Source: JANQFV01 sp964468185 (GTDB lineage: Bacteria > Planctomycetota > Phycisphaerae > UBA1845 > Fen-1342). From it: a stretch of DNA of 64,000 nucleotides. Of this stretch, positions 26,150 to 35,689 are shown piece by piece. The position numbers and the translations under genes were made by a program. How positions within the stretch are numbered: the stretch's first letter is position 1; each line of letters starts with the position of its first letter. Under the pieces are notes generated by a model, which saw only the letters and a list, made by a program, of their open reading frames with translations, made no database searches and was not told the origin of the DNA. The stretch lies in contig CAYXTR010000013.1 in assembly GCA_964468185.1 (NCBI GenBank), forward strand, positions 1 to 64,000, given 5' to 3'.

Positions 26150-27648
26150 TGCTGCATCTCGTGCTCGAGATCTTCCTGTGGCTCTTCGGCCTCTGTGTTG
26201 GTAGCTTTCTGAACGTTGTCATCTATCGGCTGCCCGCGGGACTGTCGATCAAGGACCCGCCGCGGTCTTTCTGTCCCCGCTGCCACCACCTCATCCGCTG
26301 GCATGACAACCTGCCCGTGCTGAGCTGGCTGATGCTGGGCGGTCGGTGTCGTGATTGCGGCGTGTGCATCTCGGTGCAGTATCCGCTGATCGAGGCGATT
26401 ACCGGGCTCGTGTTCGTACTCGTGTATCACCTGCTCTTCTTCGTCGGGGCACGGGTCGGCGTACCGGTACCGTTGCTGCCGCAGGATTTGACCCTGTTGC
26501 TGGTGTGGCTCGCACTGGCCGCTGGCATGATCGCCTGCGCCGGTATGGACATCGTGTCGTACACGGTCGACGTGCGGGTTACGGATGTCGTGCTGGTCAT
26601 CGGACTCGTCGGCTACGCACTGTGGCCGCGTGAGAACGCCCTTGTCCCCGCCGCGGCTGCCACGTCAGTGCTTGCCGGCACCGGCGCGTTCGCAGTCAGT
26701 GCGCTGATGCTATGGCTCACCGTGTGGCGACGCCCAGGCCACCCCGAAACGGCTGCTCCGGACGAGGAGTCCAGCGCGTCTGATAACGGGGTGCCTACCC
26801 AGGGCGAAACGGAGCCGCCCGCTGTACGACAGGGCGCGCACGCCGCTATCGTGATCGTCATCCTGGTCACGGCCAGCCTGATTATCACCACTGCTGTCGG
26901 CGTCTCACTGGGATGGACCATGGCTGCGATCGGAGCAGCGCTTGTGATCCTCTTCACAGTCATCGTCCTGGCCGGCGCGCAACAACGCGTCGCCGACGAG
27001 GAAATCCGCGTCGCGATTGAGGAGGAGCGTCCCCAGGCCCGTGGCGTCGCCCTGCGCGAACTCGCCTGGCTGGGTCCCATCATCATCGCGGGAGCAAGCC
27101 TGGCGATTCTCTCGGAACAGGTCTCCGGCGTTCACACGGCATGGGTACAGGCCATGCGATGGTCGCCCGGAGCGTCCTTCGCACCACTCGCCGGCCTATC
27201 CTTGGCAGCGTTCGGGGCCATGGTCGGTGCCGCCGCCGGCTGGGTGCTGCGAATCTTCTTCACCCTGGCCTTCGGCCGCGAAGCCTTCGGCGTTGGCGAC
27301 ATCTACATCCTCGCCGCCGCCGGTGCTGCCGCGGGCTGGGACATTGCCCTGATCGGTCTGGTGCTCTCGGTCGGCATTGCGCTGGCGGGCTGGCTCATCA
27401 GCTCGCTGCTCAAGAGCAGCATCATGATTCCCTTCGGCCCCTGGCTCGCCCTTGGGTTTCTTGCCGCCCTCTGGCTCAATCGGCGCGCCAGCGAATTGGC
27501 GGTGACCTATCGCGATAACCTGCTGTACGCCTGGCAGGAGCAGCCGCAGATCATCGCGATCATTGCCGGCCTGATGATGGTTGCGACGGCGGCCTCGATC
27601 GTGCTCGCACGACTTGTCCGCCGGTGGGTCGAACCCGAGTCAGTTTAG
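26149..27648 (+). CDS. pilD: prepilin peptidase with large central insertion
   Basis: 499 residues (ATG at 26149 overlapping the aroK stop; a GTG is at 26146). A type IV prepilin leader peptidase and N-methylase. The N-terminal domain has PPRSFCPRCHHLIRWHDN and GGRCRDCGVCIS, giving the two CxxC pairs of a zinc-bound methylase domain, and SVQYPLIEAITGLVF. The first catalytic Asp is D134 in GMDIVSYTVDVR and the second is D384 in FGVGDIYILAAAG. Ordinary enzymes are 260-290 residues; here about 170 extra residues, with an acidic linker and extra helices, lie between them. Confidence 0.88.
   Translation: MLHLVLEIFLWLFGLCVGSFLNVVIYRLPAGLSIKDPPRSFCPRCHHLIRWHDNLPVLSWLMLGGRCRDCGVCISVQYPLIEAITGLVFVLVYHLLFFVGARVGVPVPLLPQDLTLLLVWLALAAGMIACAGMDIVSYTVDVRVTDVVLVIGLVGYALWPRENALVPAAAATSVLAGTGAFAVSALMLWLTVWRRPGHPETAAPDEESSASDNGVPTQGETEPPAVRQGAHAAIVIVILVTASLIITTAVGVSLGWTMAAIGAALVILFTVIVLAGAQQRVADEEIRVAIEEERPQARGVALRELAWLGPIIIAGASLAILSEQVSGVHTAWVQAMRWSPGASFAPLAGLSLAAFGAMVGAAAGWVLRIFFTLAFGREAFGVGDIYILAAAGAAAGWDIALIGLVLSVGIALAGWLISSLLKSSIMIPFGPWLALGFLAALWLNRRASELAVTYRDNLLYAWQEQPQIIAIIAGLMMVATAASIVLARLVRRWVEPESV
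26626..27139 (+). other. insertion region within prepilin peptidase
   Basis: Residues about 160-330 of the prepilin peptidase have no counterpart in ordinary PilD proteins. They hold a hydrophilic acidic linker (TAAPDEESSASDNG) and three or four added membrane helices before the second catalytic domain half. This is a domain boundary within one continuous ORF, not a separate gene. Confidence 0.6.
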
Positions 27649-27724
27649 GCTGGCTCCCGTGGACGGCCGCCCGTATTCTCTACGCATGCAGTCACGCACC
27701 GCGAAGCTGGTCAAGGAGGACCGC

Positions 27725-28558
27725 ATGCGTTCCCAGCCCATCGCCGTATTCGACTCCGGCCTCGGCGGACTGTCCGTCGTGCGCCACCTGCGGCAGATCC
27801 TGCCCGGCGAAGACATCGTCTATTTCGGCGACACGGCCCGGGTACCCTACGGTATCAAGTCACGGCCGACCGTCGCACATTTCGCGATGGAGACGGCAGG
27901 TTTCCTCCTGCGGTTCGACCCCAAGCTGATCGTCGCCGCCTGCAACACGGCCAGTGCCCTGGCCCTGGACGAACTCAGGGCCGGCCTGCCCGTGCCCGTT
28001 ATCGGCGTCGTCGAGCCCGGCGCACGCGCTGCCGTCCGGCTCGCCGCCGGCTGCCCCGTCGCGGTCATCGGCACGGAGGCCACGGTGGGCAGCGGCTCGT
28101 ACCAGCGGGCCATCCGTGAAGTGGCGCGTGACCTGCCACTGATCGCGAAACCGTGCCCCCTGTTTGTTCCACTCGTGGAAGAGGGTCGGACGTGTAATGA
28201 CCCCATCGTCCGGCTGACGGTTGAAACATATCTGGGCCCGTTTCGCGACCAGGGCGTGCACGCCGTCGTCCTGGGCTGCACCCACTATCCGCTGTTGCGC
28301 GATGCGATCGCAACTTGTCTCGGACCGGACGTACACATCGTAGATAGCGGCCGAGAAACGTCGCTCGCCGTCCAGCAGCACCTCCACGACCAGGGTTGCT
28401 TGTCCCCGCACTCCGAGGGCGGTAGCATGCGTTGTTACGTCAGCGACAACGCGGCGCGGTTTCGAGAGGTGGGATCGAGGTTCCTCAATGAAGCGATCGA
28501 GCACGTGGAATATGTCGAGGCAGAGCAATACGTTACAGCAGCACCACAACGCGTCTGA
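27725..28558 (+). CDS. murI: glutamate racemase
   Basis: 277 residues from the ATG at 27725, chosen over upstream in-frame starts (27581, 27686) because AAGGAGGA at 27713-27720 precedes it. Converts L- to D-glutamate for peptidoglycan. Motifs: FDSGLGGLSV, YFGDTARVPYG, the first catalytic Cys in AACNTASA and the second in VLGCTHYPLL, both present. The presence of murI is consistent with a peptidoglycan wall. The downstream HEAT lipoprotein starts inside its 3' end. Confidence 0.95.
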   Translation: MRSQPIAVFDSGLGGLSVVRHLRQILPGEDIVYFGDTARVPYGIKSRPTVAHFAMETAGFLLRFDPKLIVAACNTASALALDELRAGLPVPVIGVVEPGARAAVRLAAGCPVAVIGTEATVGSGSYQRAIREVARDLPLIAKPCPLFVPLVEEGRTCNDPIVRLTVETYLGPFRDQGVHAVVLGCTHYPLLRDAIATCLGPDVHIVDSGRETSLAVQQHLHDQGCLSPHSEGGSMRCYVSDNAARFREVGSRFLNEAIEHVEYVEAEQYVTAAPQRV

Positions 28559-29405
28559 ACGGGGCGGCGCGAAGCCGGCTCTGACCGCGGTGGCGCTACT
28601 GAGCATTTTCCTGATTGGTTGCGGCGGCGGCGACTTCGACGCCTCCCTCGATGCCGCTTTCAAAAGGATCTTCACCCCCGGCCAGACACCGCAGCAACAC
28701 ATGCTCCTCGCCGTCTCGTCGGAGGATCCGGACATCCGCCGCGACTCCGTGGCCAAAGTCGCCGAAAGCAAGAAGTATGACCGCGAGTGGGCCGTCAAGG
28801 GCTTTGTCGCCATCGCCTTGCTCGAGACCGACCCCCAGACCCGCTGCGTCGCCATTCGGGCCTTGGCGCGTACCGGCGACCCCCGTGCCACCCAGGCGAT
28901 GCTGAAGATCCTCAACTACGAAGACCATCCGCCGAAAGACGTTTGGCCGCCGGTGGCTTTGGTGCGTTGGGACGCGACCGCCGCCCTGGCCGGACTATCC
29001 AAGCGGGATCTGGTGCCGGCTGAGCAGCGCGATGCCGTACTTCAAACCCTGTTGCGACGACTCCGCCTCGACACCGATCGTCATACGCGTATCGCGGCGG
29101 CCCGTGGCCTCGCCCACTATCCGCAGATGGAAACCCTCGAAGCCCTCATCGCCGGCTTGCGCGACTCGGACTTCGCCGTCGCCTGGGAATGCGAAAGCTC
29201 GCTCGTCGCCCTGACCGGTCACACGTTCAACGGCAACTCACTGGCGTGGGAAAACTGGCTGGCAGAACATCGTGACAGTGCCTTCGCCAATGCCGGGCAC
29301 ATCCCCGCGTCCCGCCGCCCGCCGTACGACAACCGCTGGGAGAAGATGTCGTACGATACGAAGGAGTTGATCCGTTTCCTCTGGCCCGGCTCCAAGAACC
29401 AGTAG
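28488..29405 (+). CDS. HEAT-repeat lipoprotein
   Basis: 305 residues at most, starting at 28488 or the ATG at 28512; either way it overlaps murI by 47-71 bp. After a polar leader there is a lipoprotein signal ending IFLIGC. The rest is helical with HEAT-like pairs (IALLETDPQTRCVAIRALAR, HTRIAAARGLAHY, VAWECESSLVALTG). Such proteins bind partners rather than catalyse. The overlap with murI suggests co-expression with cell-wall synthesis; no direct functional link can be shown. Confidence 0.75.
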   Translation: MKRSSTWNMSRQSNTLQQHHNASERGGAKPALTAVALLSIFLIGCGGGDFDASLDAAFKRIFTPGQTPQQHMLLAVSSEDPDIRRDSVAKVAESKKYDREWAVKGFVAIALLETDPQTRCVAIRALARTGDPRATQAMLKILNYEDHPPKDVWPPVALVRWDATAALAGLSKRDLVPAEQRDAVLQTLLRRLRLDTDRHTRIAAARGLAHYPQMETLEALIAGLRDSDFAVAWECESSLVALTGHTFNGNSLAWENWLAEHRDSAFANAGHIPASRRPPYDNRWEKMSYDTKELIRFLWPGSKNQ

Positions 29406-29440
29406 CTGCCGGCCGGATCTCGCGATGACACTGCGAAAGG

Positions 29441-30421
29441 GTGCAATTCGTGCAGGCGCTCGTCACAGCTCCCAACCAGTCGCAGGGCGTGGCCCTTATC
29501 CGGGATCATCCTGCACCCGAGCTCCGAAGCGGCGAAGTGCTCATCCGTCCGCTCCTGGCCGGGATCTGCTCCACCGACCTGGAGATTGCCCGCGGTTACA
29601 TGCAGTTTGCCGGCGCGCTGGGACACGAGTTCGTCGGCCTTGTGGAGGACGGCCCGCCGGAGCTGCGTAGCCGGCGGGTGGTGGGGGAGATCAACTGCGC
29701 CTGCCATGCCTGTGCGACGTGCCGCCGCGGTCTGCCCAATCATTGTCCGAATCGCACGGTGGTCGGCATCGCCGGCCGCGACGGGGTTTTCGCCGAACGC
29801 CTCGCGCTGCCGGCCGAGAACTGCCACGTTGTTCCCGATGAGGTTGCCGACGAACAGGCCGTATTCGTCGAGCCACTGGCTGCCGCCGTCCACGTGCTTG
29901 ACGTCGAGCCGCTCACGCCCGCCACACGCGTGGCTCTTCTTGGAACTGGTCGGCTGGGGCTGCTCGTGGCTCAGGTGCTCGCGACCACGCCGTCCGAATT
30001 GCTGATCATTGGCCGCAATCCACGCACGCTCGACCGGTGTCGAAGTTGGGGCCTCAACGTTGCCGACGTGGCCGATTTCACGCCCGAAACGACTTTCGAC
30101 GTTGTTGTGGACTGCACCGGTGCGCCGGCGGGGCTATCCCTCGCGATGCAGCTTTGTCGCCCTTGTGGCACGATCATCCTCAAAAGCACCTTTGCCGATG
30201 CCGCGTCGCTGAACCCCGCCCCGGTCGTGATCAACGAAACCCGCATCGTCGGCAGTCGTTGCGGCTCGTTTCCCCCGGCGATCAAGCTGCTGGCCGCGGG
30301 CCGAATTCGCACCGCCGATCTTGTCACGGCAACGTACTCGCTCAACCGGGCCACAGAAGCCTTCGCCGCTGCAGGACAGCCCGACCATATCAAGATCCTG
30401 CTTCAGGTCTCCGCGTCGTGA
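29441..30421 (+). CDS. zinc-dependent medium-chain alcohol dehydrogenase
   Basis: 326 residues, GTG at 29441 (a GTG at 29450 is also in frame). Catalytic zinc ligands appear in GICSTDLEIA and ALGHEFVG, the structural zinc cysteines in CACHACATCRRGLPNHC, and the NAD(P) site in ALLGTGRLGLLVAQV. The spacing is that of threonine dehydrogenase/alcohol dehydrogenase MDR enzymes. The substrate is unknown. Its stop shares a base with the next start (TGATG), so it is co-translated with the PgeF-like gene. Confidence 0.88.
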   Translation: MQFVQALVTAPNQSQGVALIRDHPAPELRSGEVLIRPLLAGICSTDLEIARGYMQFAGALGHEFVGLVEDGPPELRSRRVVGEINCACHACATCRRGLPNHCPNRTVVGIAGRDGVFAERLALPAENCHVVPDEVADEQAVFVEPLAAAVHVLDVEPLTPATRVALLGTGRLGLLVAQVLATTPSELLIIGRNPRTLDRCRSWGLNVADVADFTPETTFDVVVDCTGAPAGLSLAMQLCRPCGTIILKSTFADAASLNPAPVVINETRIVGSRCGSFPPAIKLLAAGRIRTADLVTATYSLNRATEAFAAAGQPDHIKILLQVSAS

Positions 30422-31179
30422 TGTATTACACCGAGCGCCATGGCCGGCGTTACGCCCAGTTCGAGCGTCTGCGTCAGGAACCGTGTCTGGTCCACGCTTT
30501 TGCCACCCGTCCGCTCGATGTCTCGCCCCGGCAGGATCGGTGCGCCACTGAGCGAGCCGCTCATCGTGCCGACATGCTGAGTGACTGGGACCTGGACGCC
30601 ACGGCGCTGCGTTATTGCATTCAGATCCACGAGCCGCATGTCGAGCATGTCACGCACGAGGTTCCACCCGGGCCAATGGAGAAGTGCGACGGCGTCTTCA
30701 CCACGGCTCCGGCCGTCCCACTGATGTGCTTCTCTGCCGACTGCCCGCTCGTATTGGTCTACGACCCGGTTCGACGCGTGCTCGGTCTGGCCCATGCGAG
30801 TTGGCGTTGCACGGTGGCACGCCTTGCGGAGCAGCTCGTTGCACGGATGCACGAGGAATGTGCCTGCGAACCGGGAAAACTCCTGGCCGGCATCGGCCCA
30901 GGCGCCGGGCCCTGCTGCTACGAGGTCAAGTCTGACGTCTACGCCGCCGCTGCGACACTTCCGCAGCGCGATGTGTGCTTTGCAAGCCGTGATGGCCACA
31001 TGTACTTCGATCTCTGGGAAGCGAACCGACAGCAACTCCTCGCTGCCGGCGTTGCGGAGGCAAATATCGAACTCGCCAACGTATGCACCATGTGCCGCAA
31101 CGATCTGTTCTTTTCATTTCGTTGCGAGGGCGTAGGCTGCGGACACTTCGGCCTCCTCGCGGCGTTGCGGGCCGACTGA
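30421..31179 (+). CDS. PgeF/YfiH-like multicopper-fold protein
   Basis: 252 residues from the ATG overlapping the dehydrogenase stop. Members of this family (YfiH/PgeF/LACC1) act as purine nucleoside phosphorylases or peptidoglycan-editing proteins and bind metal through His and Cys. The signatures CFSADCPLVLVYDP, GLAHASWR (the family usually has HAGWR), IGPGAGPCCYEV and CTMCRNDLFFSFR are present. The HASWR change near the metal site is mild. Nearby murI and prepilin genes make a cell-wall role reasonable but unproven. Confidence 0.82.
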   Translation: MYYTERHGRRYAQFERLRQEPCLVHAFATRPLDVSPRQDRCATERAAHRADMLSDWDLDATALRYCIQIHEPHVEHVTHEVPPGPMEKCDGVFTTAPAVPLMCFSADCPLVLVYDPVRRVLGLAHASWRCTVARLAEQLVARMHEECACEPGKLLAGIGPGAGPCCYEVKSDVYAAAATLPQRDVCFASRDGHMYFDLWEANRQQLLAAGVAEANIELANVCTMCRNDLFFSFRCEGVGCGHFGLLAALRAD

Positions 31180-31241
31180 CTCCATTTGCGTTATCGGTCG
31201 TGAGATGATTCAATCTCGGTAACCTGATCGGAGGTGTGCCA

Positions 31242-31970
31242 ATGATACCCAGGTTCCGACTCCGCCCGCTGTTCTCAGGTGTGTTCATAGCGCTGGCATG
31301 CTCGTGGATTGGTTGCACGGAGACCCGCTTCGGCGGTGACCTGCCCCACACGCCGACGAAGACCCACCAGTTCAAACGTGCCGAGCAGATCTCCGTCACG
31401 GTACCGAATCATGAGGCCTTGGCGATCTGCACCAACTCCGCCCAGTGGGATGGCGCCGGTACCGCGGAAGCGGAAGCCGACGGCGCCGGGTCAGCCCGCG
31501 TCGCAGTCCGCACGGACGGCATCGGTCAGGGTGAGGGTCTCGTGCGGCTCGGACACCGCTTCGCCAATGAAACCGACCAGCAGACCGACCTCCATTGCAC
31601 GATCAGCTTCGACTACGAGTTCGCGCTCGACGAAGACCCGGGATTGCGTCTGCCTGATGCAACGGTGGGCCTGCGGCTCTACGCCCGCGACGATCGCGGC
31701 CGCTGGCTGCGCGATTTGCCGATTGTCGAGCTGAGCACGGAAAACGGCGCTACGCAGCAACGCAGCCAGAAGCGCGTCAGCTTCACGATCACGCTGGGCC
31801 CCGGCCACACGGCGGACATATTCCTTGCCGGGCGGGCGCGCGTAAACGTACCTCCGGAGCGCGCTACGGCAACGAATGCATCCGCGTCACTCGCGGTCAG
31901 TAACATGCAGATCGAGGTCGTTAGCAAGCCGGCCCCGCCGGTCACGGAAGCGGACGATGAGTCCGCCTGA
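31242..31970 (+). CDS. putative lipoprotein of unknown function
   Basis: 242 residues from the ATG at 31242, preceded by GGAGG at 31230-31234; a GTG lies at 31236. The lipobox is WIGC, and the mature part is a beta-rich domain with Arg/Asp and Thr/Ser content. No family recognised. It overlaps the LigA start by 14 bp, so it belongs to the same transcript. Confidence 0.7.
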   Translation: MIPRFRLRPLFSGVFIALACSWIGCTETRFGGDLPHTPTKTHQFKRAEQISVTVPNHEALAICTNSAQWDGAGTAEAEADGAGSARVAVRTDGIGQGEGLVRLGHRFANETDQQTDLHCTISFDYEFALDEDPGLRLPDATVGLRLYARDDRGRWLRDLPIVELSTENGATQQRSQKRVSFTITLGPGHTADIFLAGRARVNVPPERATATNASASLAVSNMQIEVVSKPAPPVTEADDESA

Positions 31971-33996
31971 TTCGCGGTCCGCAGGCGCGGCTCGCATCGC
32001 AGTTCTGCGCGAGCAGATTCGCCATCACGATTACCTGTACTTCACGCGCGGCACGCCCGAAATCACTGACCAGCAGTACGATGCGCTCCTGCGCGAACTA
32101 CGCGACCTCGAAGCTGCGCATCCCGATCTCATCACGCCGGATTCGCCCACCCAACGTGTCGGCGAGCAGCCGCTGCCCGGCTTCGAGCACGTGCGGCATG
32201 CCGTACCGATGCTCTCCATCGACAACACCTACTCGGCTGACGAGCTGCGCGAGTTCGATCGCCGGGTGGCCAAAGGGCTCGACGGGGCGGCGTACACCTA
32301 CGTCGTCGACCCGAAGATCGATGGTGTCGCCGTGTCACTGCGGTATGAGGACGGCATGCTCGTGCTCGGCGCCACGCGCGGCGACGGCACGACGGGCGAC
32401 AACATCACGCAGAATCTGCGGACGGTGCGCAGCATCCCGCTCAGGCTGGCCGGCGACGGCTGGCCACGCGTCCTTGAAGTCCGCGGGGAAGTCTTCTGGC
32501 CGCGCCCCGACTTCGATAAGACGAACGAGCAGCGCGTCGCTGCCGGCCAGACGCCCTTCGCTAACCCACGCAACGCCACCGCCGGCACACTGAAGCAACT
32601 CGACGCCCGCCTCGTTGCCCAGCGCGGCTTGCGGTTCATCGCCCACGGCTATGGCGAAGTCAGCCCCGCCCTGCCCGACATCACCCGGTATAGCGAGCTG
32701 GTGGAACGGCTGCGCAAGTGGGGCATCCCCACGAACGAGCATAGCCGGCTCTGCGATGGCATCGACGCGGTTATCAACTTCGTGCGTGCGTGGGAAACAC
32801 AGCGGCGTGCGCTGGACTATGACACCGACGGTCTCGTCATCAAGCTTGACGATCTCGAGCAGCGTCGCACGCTTGGCAGCACCAGCAAAGCCCCACGCTG
32901 GTGCATGGCCTACAAGTATGCCGCCGAACAGGCCGAAAGCCGTGTCCGCAGTATCGACTTCCAGGTCGGCAAGCTGGGCACCATCACGCCCGTCGCCAAT
33001 CTCGAGCCAGTCCAGCTCGCCGGCACGACGGTGAAGCGGGCCAGCCTGCACAACTTCGATCAGGTTCGTCGCCTGGATCTGCATGACGGCGATGTCGTTA
33101 CAGTCGAAAAAGCCGGCGAGATCATCCCGCAGGTCGTCGCCGTCGACGCCAGTCGCCGTCAGCCGGACGCAAGCGCCGTCACGCCGCCCGATAGATGTCC
33201 CGAGTGCCGAGGCGAGGTCGTCCAGGACGCGGGCGGCGTATACGTGCGCTGCATCAACCCTTCTTGCCCGGCCCAGGTTGTCGAGCGGCTGAAATTCTTC
33301 TGCGGCCGCGATCAGATGGACATCGAGGGGGCGGGGGCGAAGCTCGTCGAGCAACTCGTCAAGGCCGGCCTTGTCCACACCTATGCCGACCTGTACCGCC
33401 TACCCGACCGTCGCGATGAACTACTCGAGCTCGAGCGCCTGGGTGAAAAGAGCGTCGACAACCTGTTGAAAGGCATCGCAGCGAGCAAGCAGCAACCTCT
33501 CAGCCGAGTGCTGGCCGCGCTCAATATCCGCCACATCGGCGCCAACACCGCCGAACTGCTCGCCAAGCACTTCGAAAACCTCGACACGCTCATGGCCGCC
33601 GATGCCGAGACTCTCCAGAGCGTCGATGGCATTGGCCCTGAAATGGCCGCATCACTCCGCCGGTGGTTCGACAGTGACACGGGGCAGGTCATCATCGCCG
33701 ACCTGAAATCCGTCGGCGTCAACCTGACGGAGCCCGTGGAAGAGCGGCAGGGGGGTGACGGCACCGACCTGACGGGCAAGACCTTCGTCATCACGGGTAT
33801 GCTTGAGACATACTCCCGCAAGGAAATCGAGGACCTCATCAAGGCCCGTGGCGGCAAGACAACCAGCAGTGTGAGCAGGAAGACCGACTACGTCATCGCC
33901 GGCGAAAATCCCGGCAGCAAGCTTCAGAAGGCAGAAGAGCTGAGCGTCCCGGTGCTCCGCGAGGGAGATTTCGAAGACATGCTGGCTGGTCGCTGA
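31957..33996 (+). CDS. ligA: NAD-dependent DNA ligase
   Basis: 679 residues from the ATG at 31957, normal for LigA. It seals DNA nicks in replication and repair using NAD. The adenylation domain carries catalytic K120 in YVVDPKIDGVAV. An OB fold follows, then a Cys4 zinc finger (CPECRG... ending CINPSCPAQ), helix-hairpin-helix repeats (for example HIGANTAELLAKHFENL and SVDGIGPEMAASL), and a C-terminal BRCT domain (LTGKTFVITGMLETYSR). An overlap of 14 bp with the lipoprotein gene puts it at the end of the plus-strand run. Confidence 0.97.
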   Translation: MSPPDSRSAGAARIAVLREQIRHHDYLYFTRGTPEITDQQYDALLRELRDLEAAHPDLITPDSPTQRVGEQPLPGFEHVRHAVPMLSIDNTYSADELREFDRRVAKGLDGAAYTYVVDPKIDGVAVSLRYEDGMLVLGATRGDGTTGDNITQNLRTVRSIPLRLAGDGWPRVLEVRGEVFWPRPDFDKTNEQRVAAGQTPFANPRNATAGTLKQLDARLVAQRGLRFIAHGYGEVSPALPDITRYSELVERLRKWGIPTNEHSRLCDGIDAVINFVRAWETQRRALDYDTDGLVIKLDDLEQRRTLGSTSKAPRWCMAYKYAAEQAESRVRSIDFQVGKLGTITPVANLEPVQLAGTTVKRASLHNFDQVRRLDLHDGDVVTVEKAGEIIPQVVAVDASRRQPDASAVTPPDRCPECRGEVVQDAGGVYVRCINPSCPAQVVERLKFFCGRDQMDIEGAGAKLVEQLVKAGLVHTYADLYRLPDRRDELLELERLGEKSVDNLLKGIAASKQQPLSRVLAALNIRHIGANTAELLAKHFENLDTLMAADAETLQSVDGIGPEMAASLRRWFDSDTGQVIIADLKSVGVNLTEPVEERQGGDGTDLTGKTFVITGMLETYSRKEIEDLIKARGGKTTSSVSRKTDYVIAGENPGSKLQKAEELSVPVLREGDFEDMLAGR

Positions 33997-34018
33997 CGCG
34001 GCCGCACGAAGGTGTAGT

Positions 34019-34038
34019 GTCAGGCCTCCGAGCCTGAC
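34019..34038. terminator. terminator-like hairpin after ligA
   Basis: GTCAGGC (34019-34025) and GCCTGAC (34032-34038) make a 7-bp stem with a 6-nt loop just after the ligA stop, followed by a short GTCTTT. The methyltransferase gene ends at 34075 on the other strand. Likely an intrinsic terminator, with the possibility that it is a dispersed intergenic repeat. Confidence 0.55.
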
Positions 34039-34074
34039 GTCTTTGGCCGTCCCATGCGGGCGGCGCGCACTTTC

Positions 34075-34686
34075 TCAATCCGGCATCTCGCGGCTCAATC
34101 GCGCTCGCACACAGAACAAGTCCGGTTCATCCCGCAGGTCCAGGACCTGGAACGTATGCTGCCGCAGCAGCTCCTTCAACTCGCCCGGCTCCGGCAGGTG
34201 ATCACCGGCCACCGGTGGTCCGATCTCATCATGAAACGCGTTGATCTTCTGCCAGTTGTCAAAGTGCATGATCAACAGCAGTCCCGCCGGCTTCAGCGCC
34301 TGGCGAAAACGCTCCAACGCACCCTCGACATCGCGCAGGTGTGGCAACACGTGCAGACACAGCACCACGTCGTACTTCCGGGTCCCCAGCTCATCACTGC
34401 ACACGTCCACACACGCGAAATCCGCGTCCACCCCCCGCGCCTGGGCCGCAGCCAGCATCGCCGGCGAAAAGTCAACCGCCGTCACCCGCCCCGGTGCCAC
34501 GGTTTCCGCCAGCCAGGGCGTCACCGAACCCGTCCCGCAGCCGACTTCCAGCACGTTCTGACCCGCCCGAATCCCGAGCTGGCTCGCCATCCGCTGTAAA
34601 CGTGCGAGAATCTGCTCATGCGGCGGCCCCTCCGTGTCCCAGGTCGGGGCACAACGATCGAAAAACTCCACACGCGGATCCGTCAC
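34075..34686 (-). CDS. SAM-dependent methyltransferase
   Basis: 203 residues from a GTG at 34686 preceded by GGGAGGT; the frame is open to 35037 but that stretch overlaps the divergent gene at 34780 and looks non-coding. Class I Rossmann methyltransferase with motif I VLEVGCGTGSVTPWLA, VTAVDFSPAML, and motif IV YDVVLCLHVLPHLRDVEG. The substrate is unknown. It is divergent from the metal-binding lipoprotein gene. Confidence 0.85.
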   Translation of the reverse strand: MTDPRVEFFDRCAPTWDTEGPPHEQILARLQRMASQLGIRAGQNVLEVGCGTGSVTPWLAETVAPGRVTAVDFSPAMLAAAQARGVDADFACVDVCSDELGTRKYDVVLCLHVLPHLRDVEGALERFRQALKPAGLLLIMHFDNWQKINAFHDEIGPPVAGDHLPEPGELKELLRQHTFQVLDLRDEPDLFCVRARLSREMPD

Positions 34687-34779
34687 GGCAACCTCCCAAG
34701 AGCGAAGACCTTCAGAAAGTCGGGCAGTATAGCATGAGCGAACTGGTATTACGAACCTAAAGATTGTAATATCGCACCT

Positions 34780-35643
34780 ATGCTCCAGATGATCTGCTAT
34801 CGCATCGCCAGCTCGGGCCCCGCTTTGATCGCGGCAATTCCAATGACGCTGATCATGCTCGGTGGGTGCGACGATGGCGCTGGCGTTATCGAGAAGACCA
34901 CGCCGACCCCCGCTATCGCGACATCCAACGCCTATCTCGCCGCCGCCGTCCACGACCTGATCGGCGACGACGAACCCGTGCTGGGCCTCGCGGGCCCCGG
35001 TATGTGCCCAGGCCATTTCGACCTGCGCCCCAGCCAAATCGACGAGCTGCGCGGCTGCGCACTGCTGCTGCGTTTCGATTTCCAGCGAGGCCTGGACCGC
35101 AAACTGGGTCAGCTCATCGACGGCGGCTTGCAGATCACCGAAATCGAGGGCCCCGCCGGCCTGTGCGCCCCGTCAGCATACGTGCAAACCTGCCGGGCTG
35201 TCGGCGACGCCCTCGTCACATCAGGCTTGTTGCCGGATGTTGAACGTGGACGACGACTGGCGCACATCGAGAAGCGCGTCAATCGACTGATAACTGGTCT
35301 GCGTGATCGCATGACTGGCAATGTTACCAGCGGAATTCGCGTCGTTGCGAGCCACCGACAGGAAGTCTTCAGCGAGTTTCTCGGACTCACCGTCGTCGCC
35401 ACCTTCAGTGGTGCCGACACGGCCCTGGCCAGTGAAATCGACGCCGCAGTCGAAGAACAGGATGTGCGATTGGTAATCGCCAACCGCCCCGAGGGTCGGC
35501 GTCTGGCCGATGCACTCGGTGAGCGGTTGGGCGTGCCGGTAGTCGTATTCGACAATTTCCCCGACCCCGACCGGCATCACGGCCGTTTCGACGCGCTGCT
35601 GAGCGACAATGTTGACCGTCTGCTCGCCGCGCTTGCACAATAA
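34780..35643 (+). CDS. metal ABC transporter substrate-binding lipoprotein
   Basis: 287 residues. A signal segment ends in MLGGC (Cys at 30), so it is a lipoprotein. The architecture resembles cluster A-I (ZnuA/MntC) proteins with a long central helix and TrpA-like sub-domains. The usual HxH zinc loop is not seen; the segment GPGMCPGHFDLRPSQ around C76, H79 and D81 may contribute to a different metal site. It precedes an ATPase and a permease in the same orientation, so it is the binding protein of this importer. Metal selectivity is uncertain. Confidence 0.78.
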   Translation: MLQMICYRIASSGPALIAAIPMTLIMLGGCDDGAGVIEKTTPTPAIATSNAYLAAAVHDLIGDDEPVLGLAGPGMCPGHFDLRPSQIDELRGCALLLRFDFQRGLDRKLGQLIDGGLQITEIEGPAGLCAPSAYVQTCRAVGDALVTSGLLPDVERGRRLAHIEKRVNRLITGLRDRMTGNVTSGIRVVASHRQEVFSEFLGLTVVATFSGADTALASEIDAAVEEQDVRLVIANRPEGRRLADALGERLGVPVVVFDNFPDPDRHHGRFDALLSDNVDRLLAALAQ

Positions 35644-35689
35644 CCCGCCGACGTGTCGATGCGCAACCCATGACCAGCCACCGGAGCCC

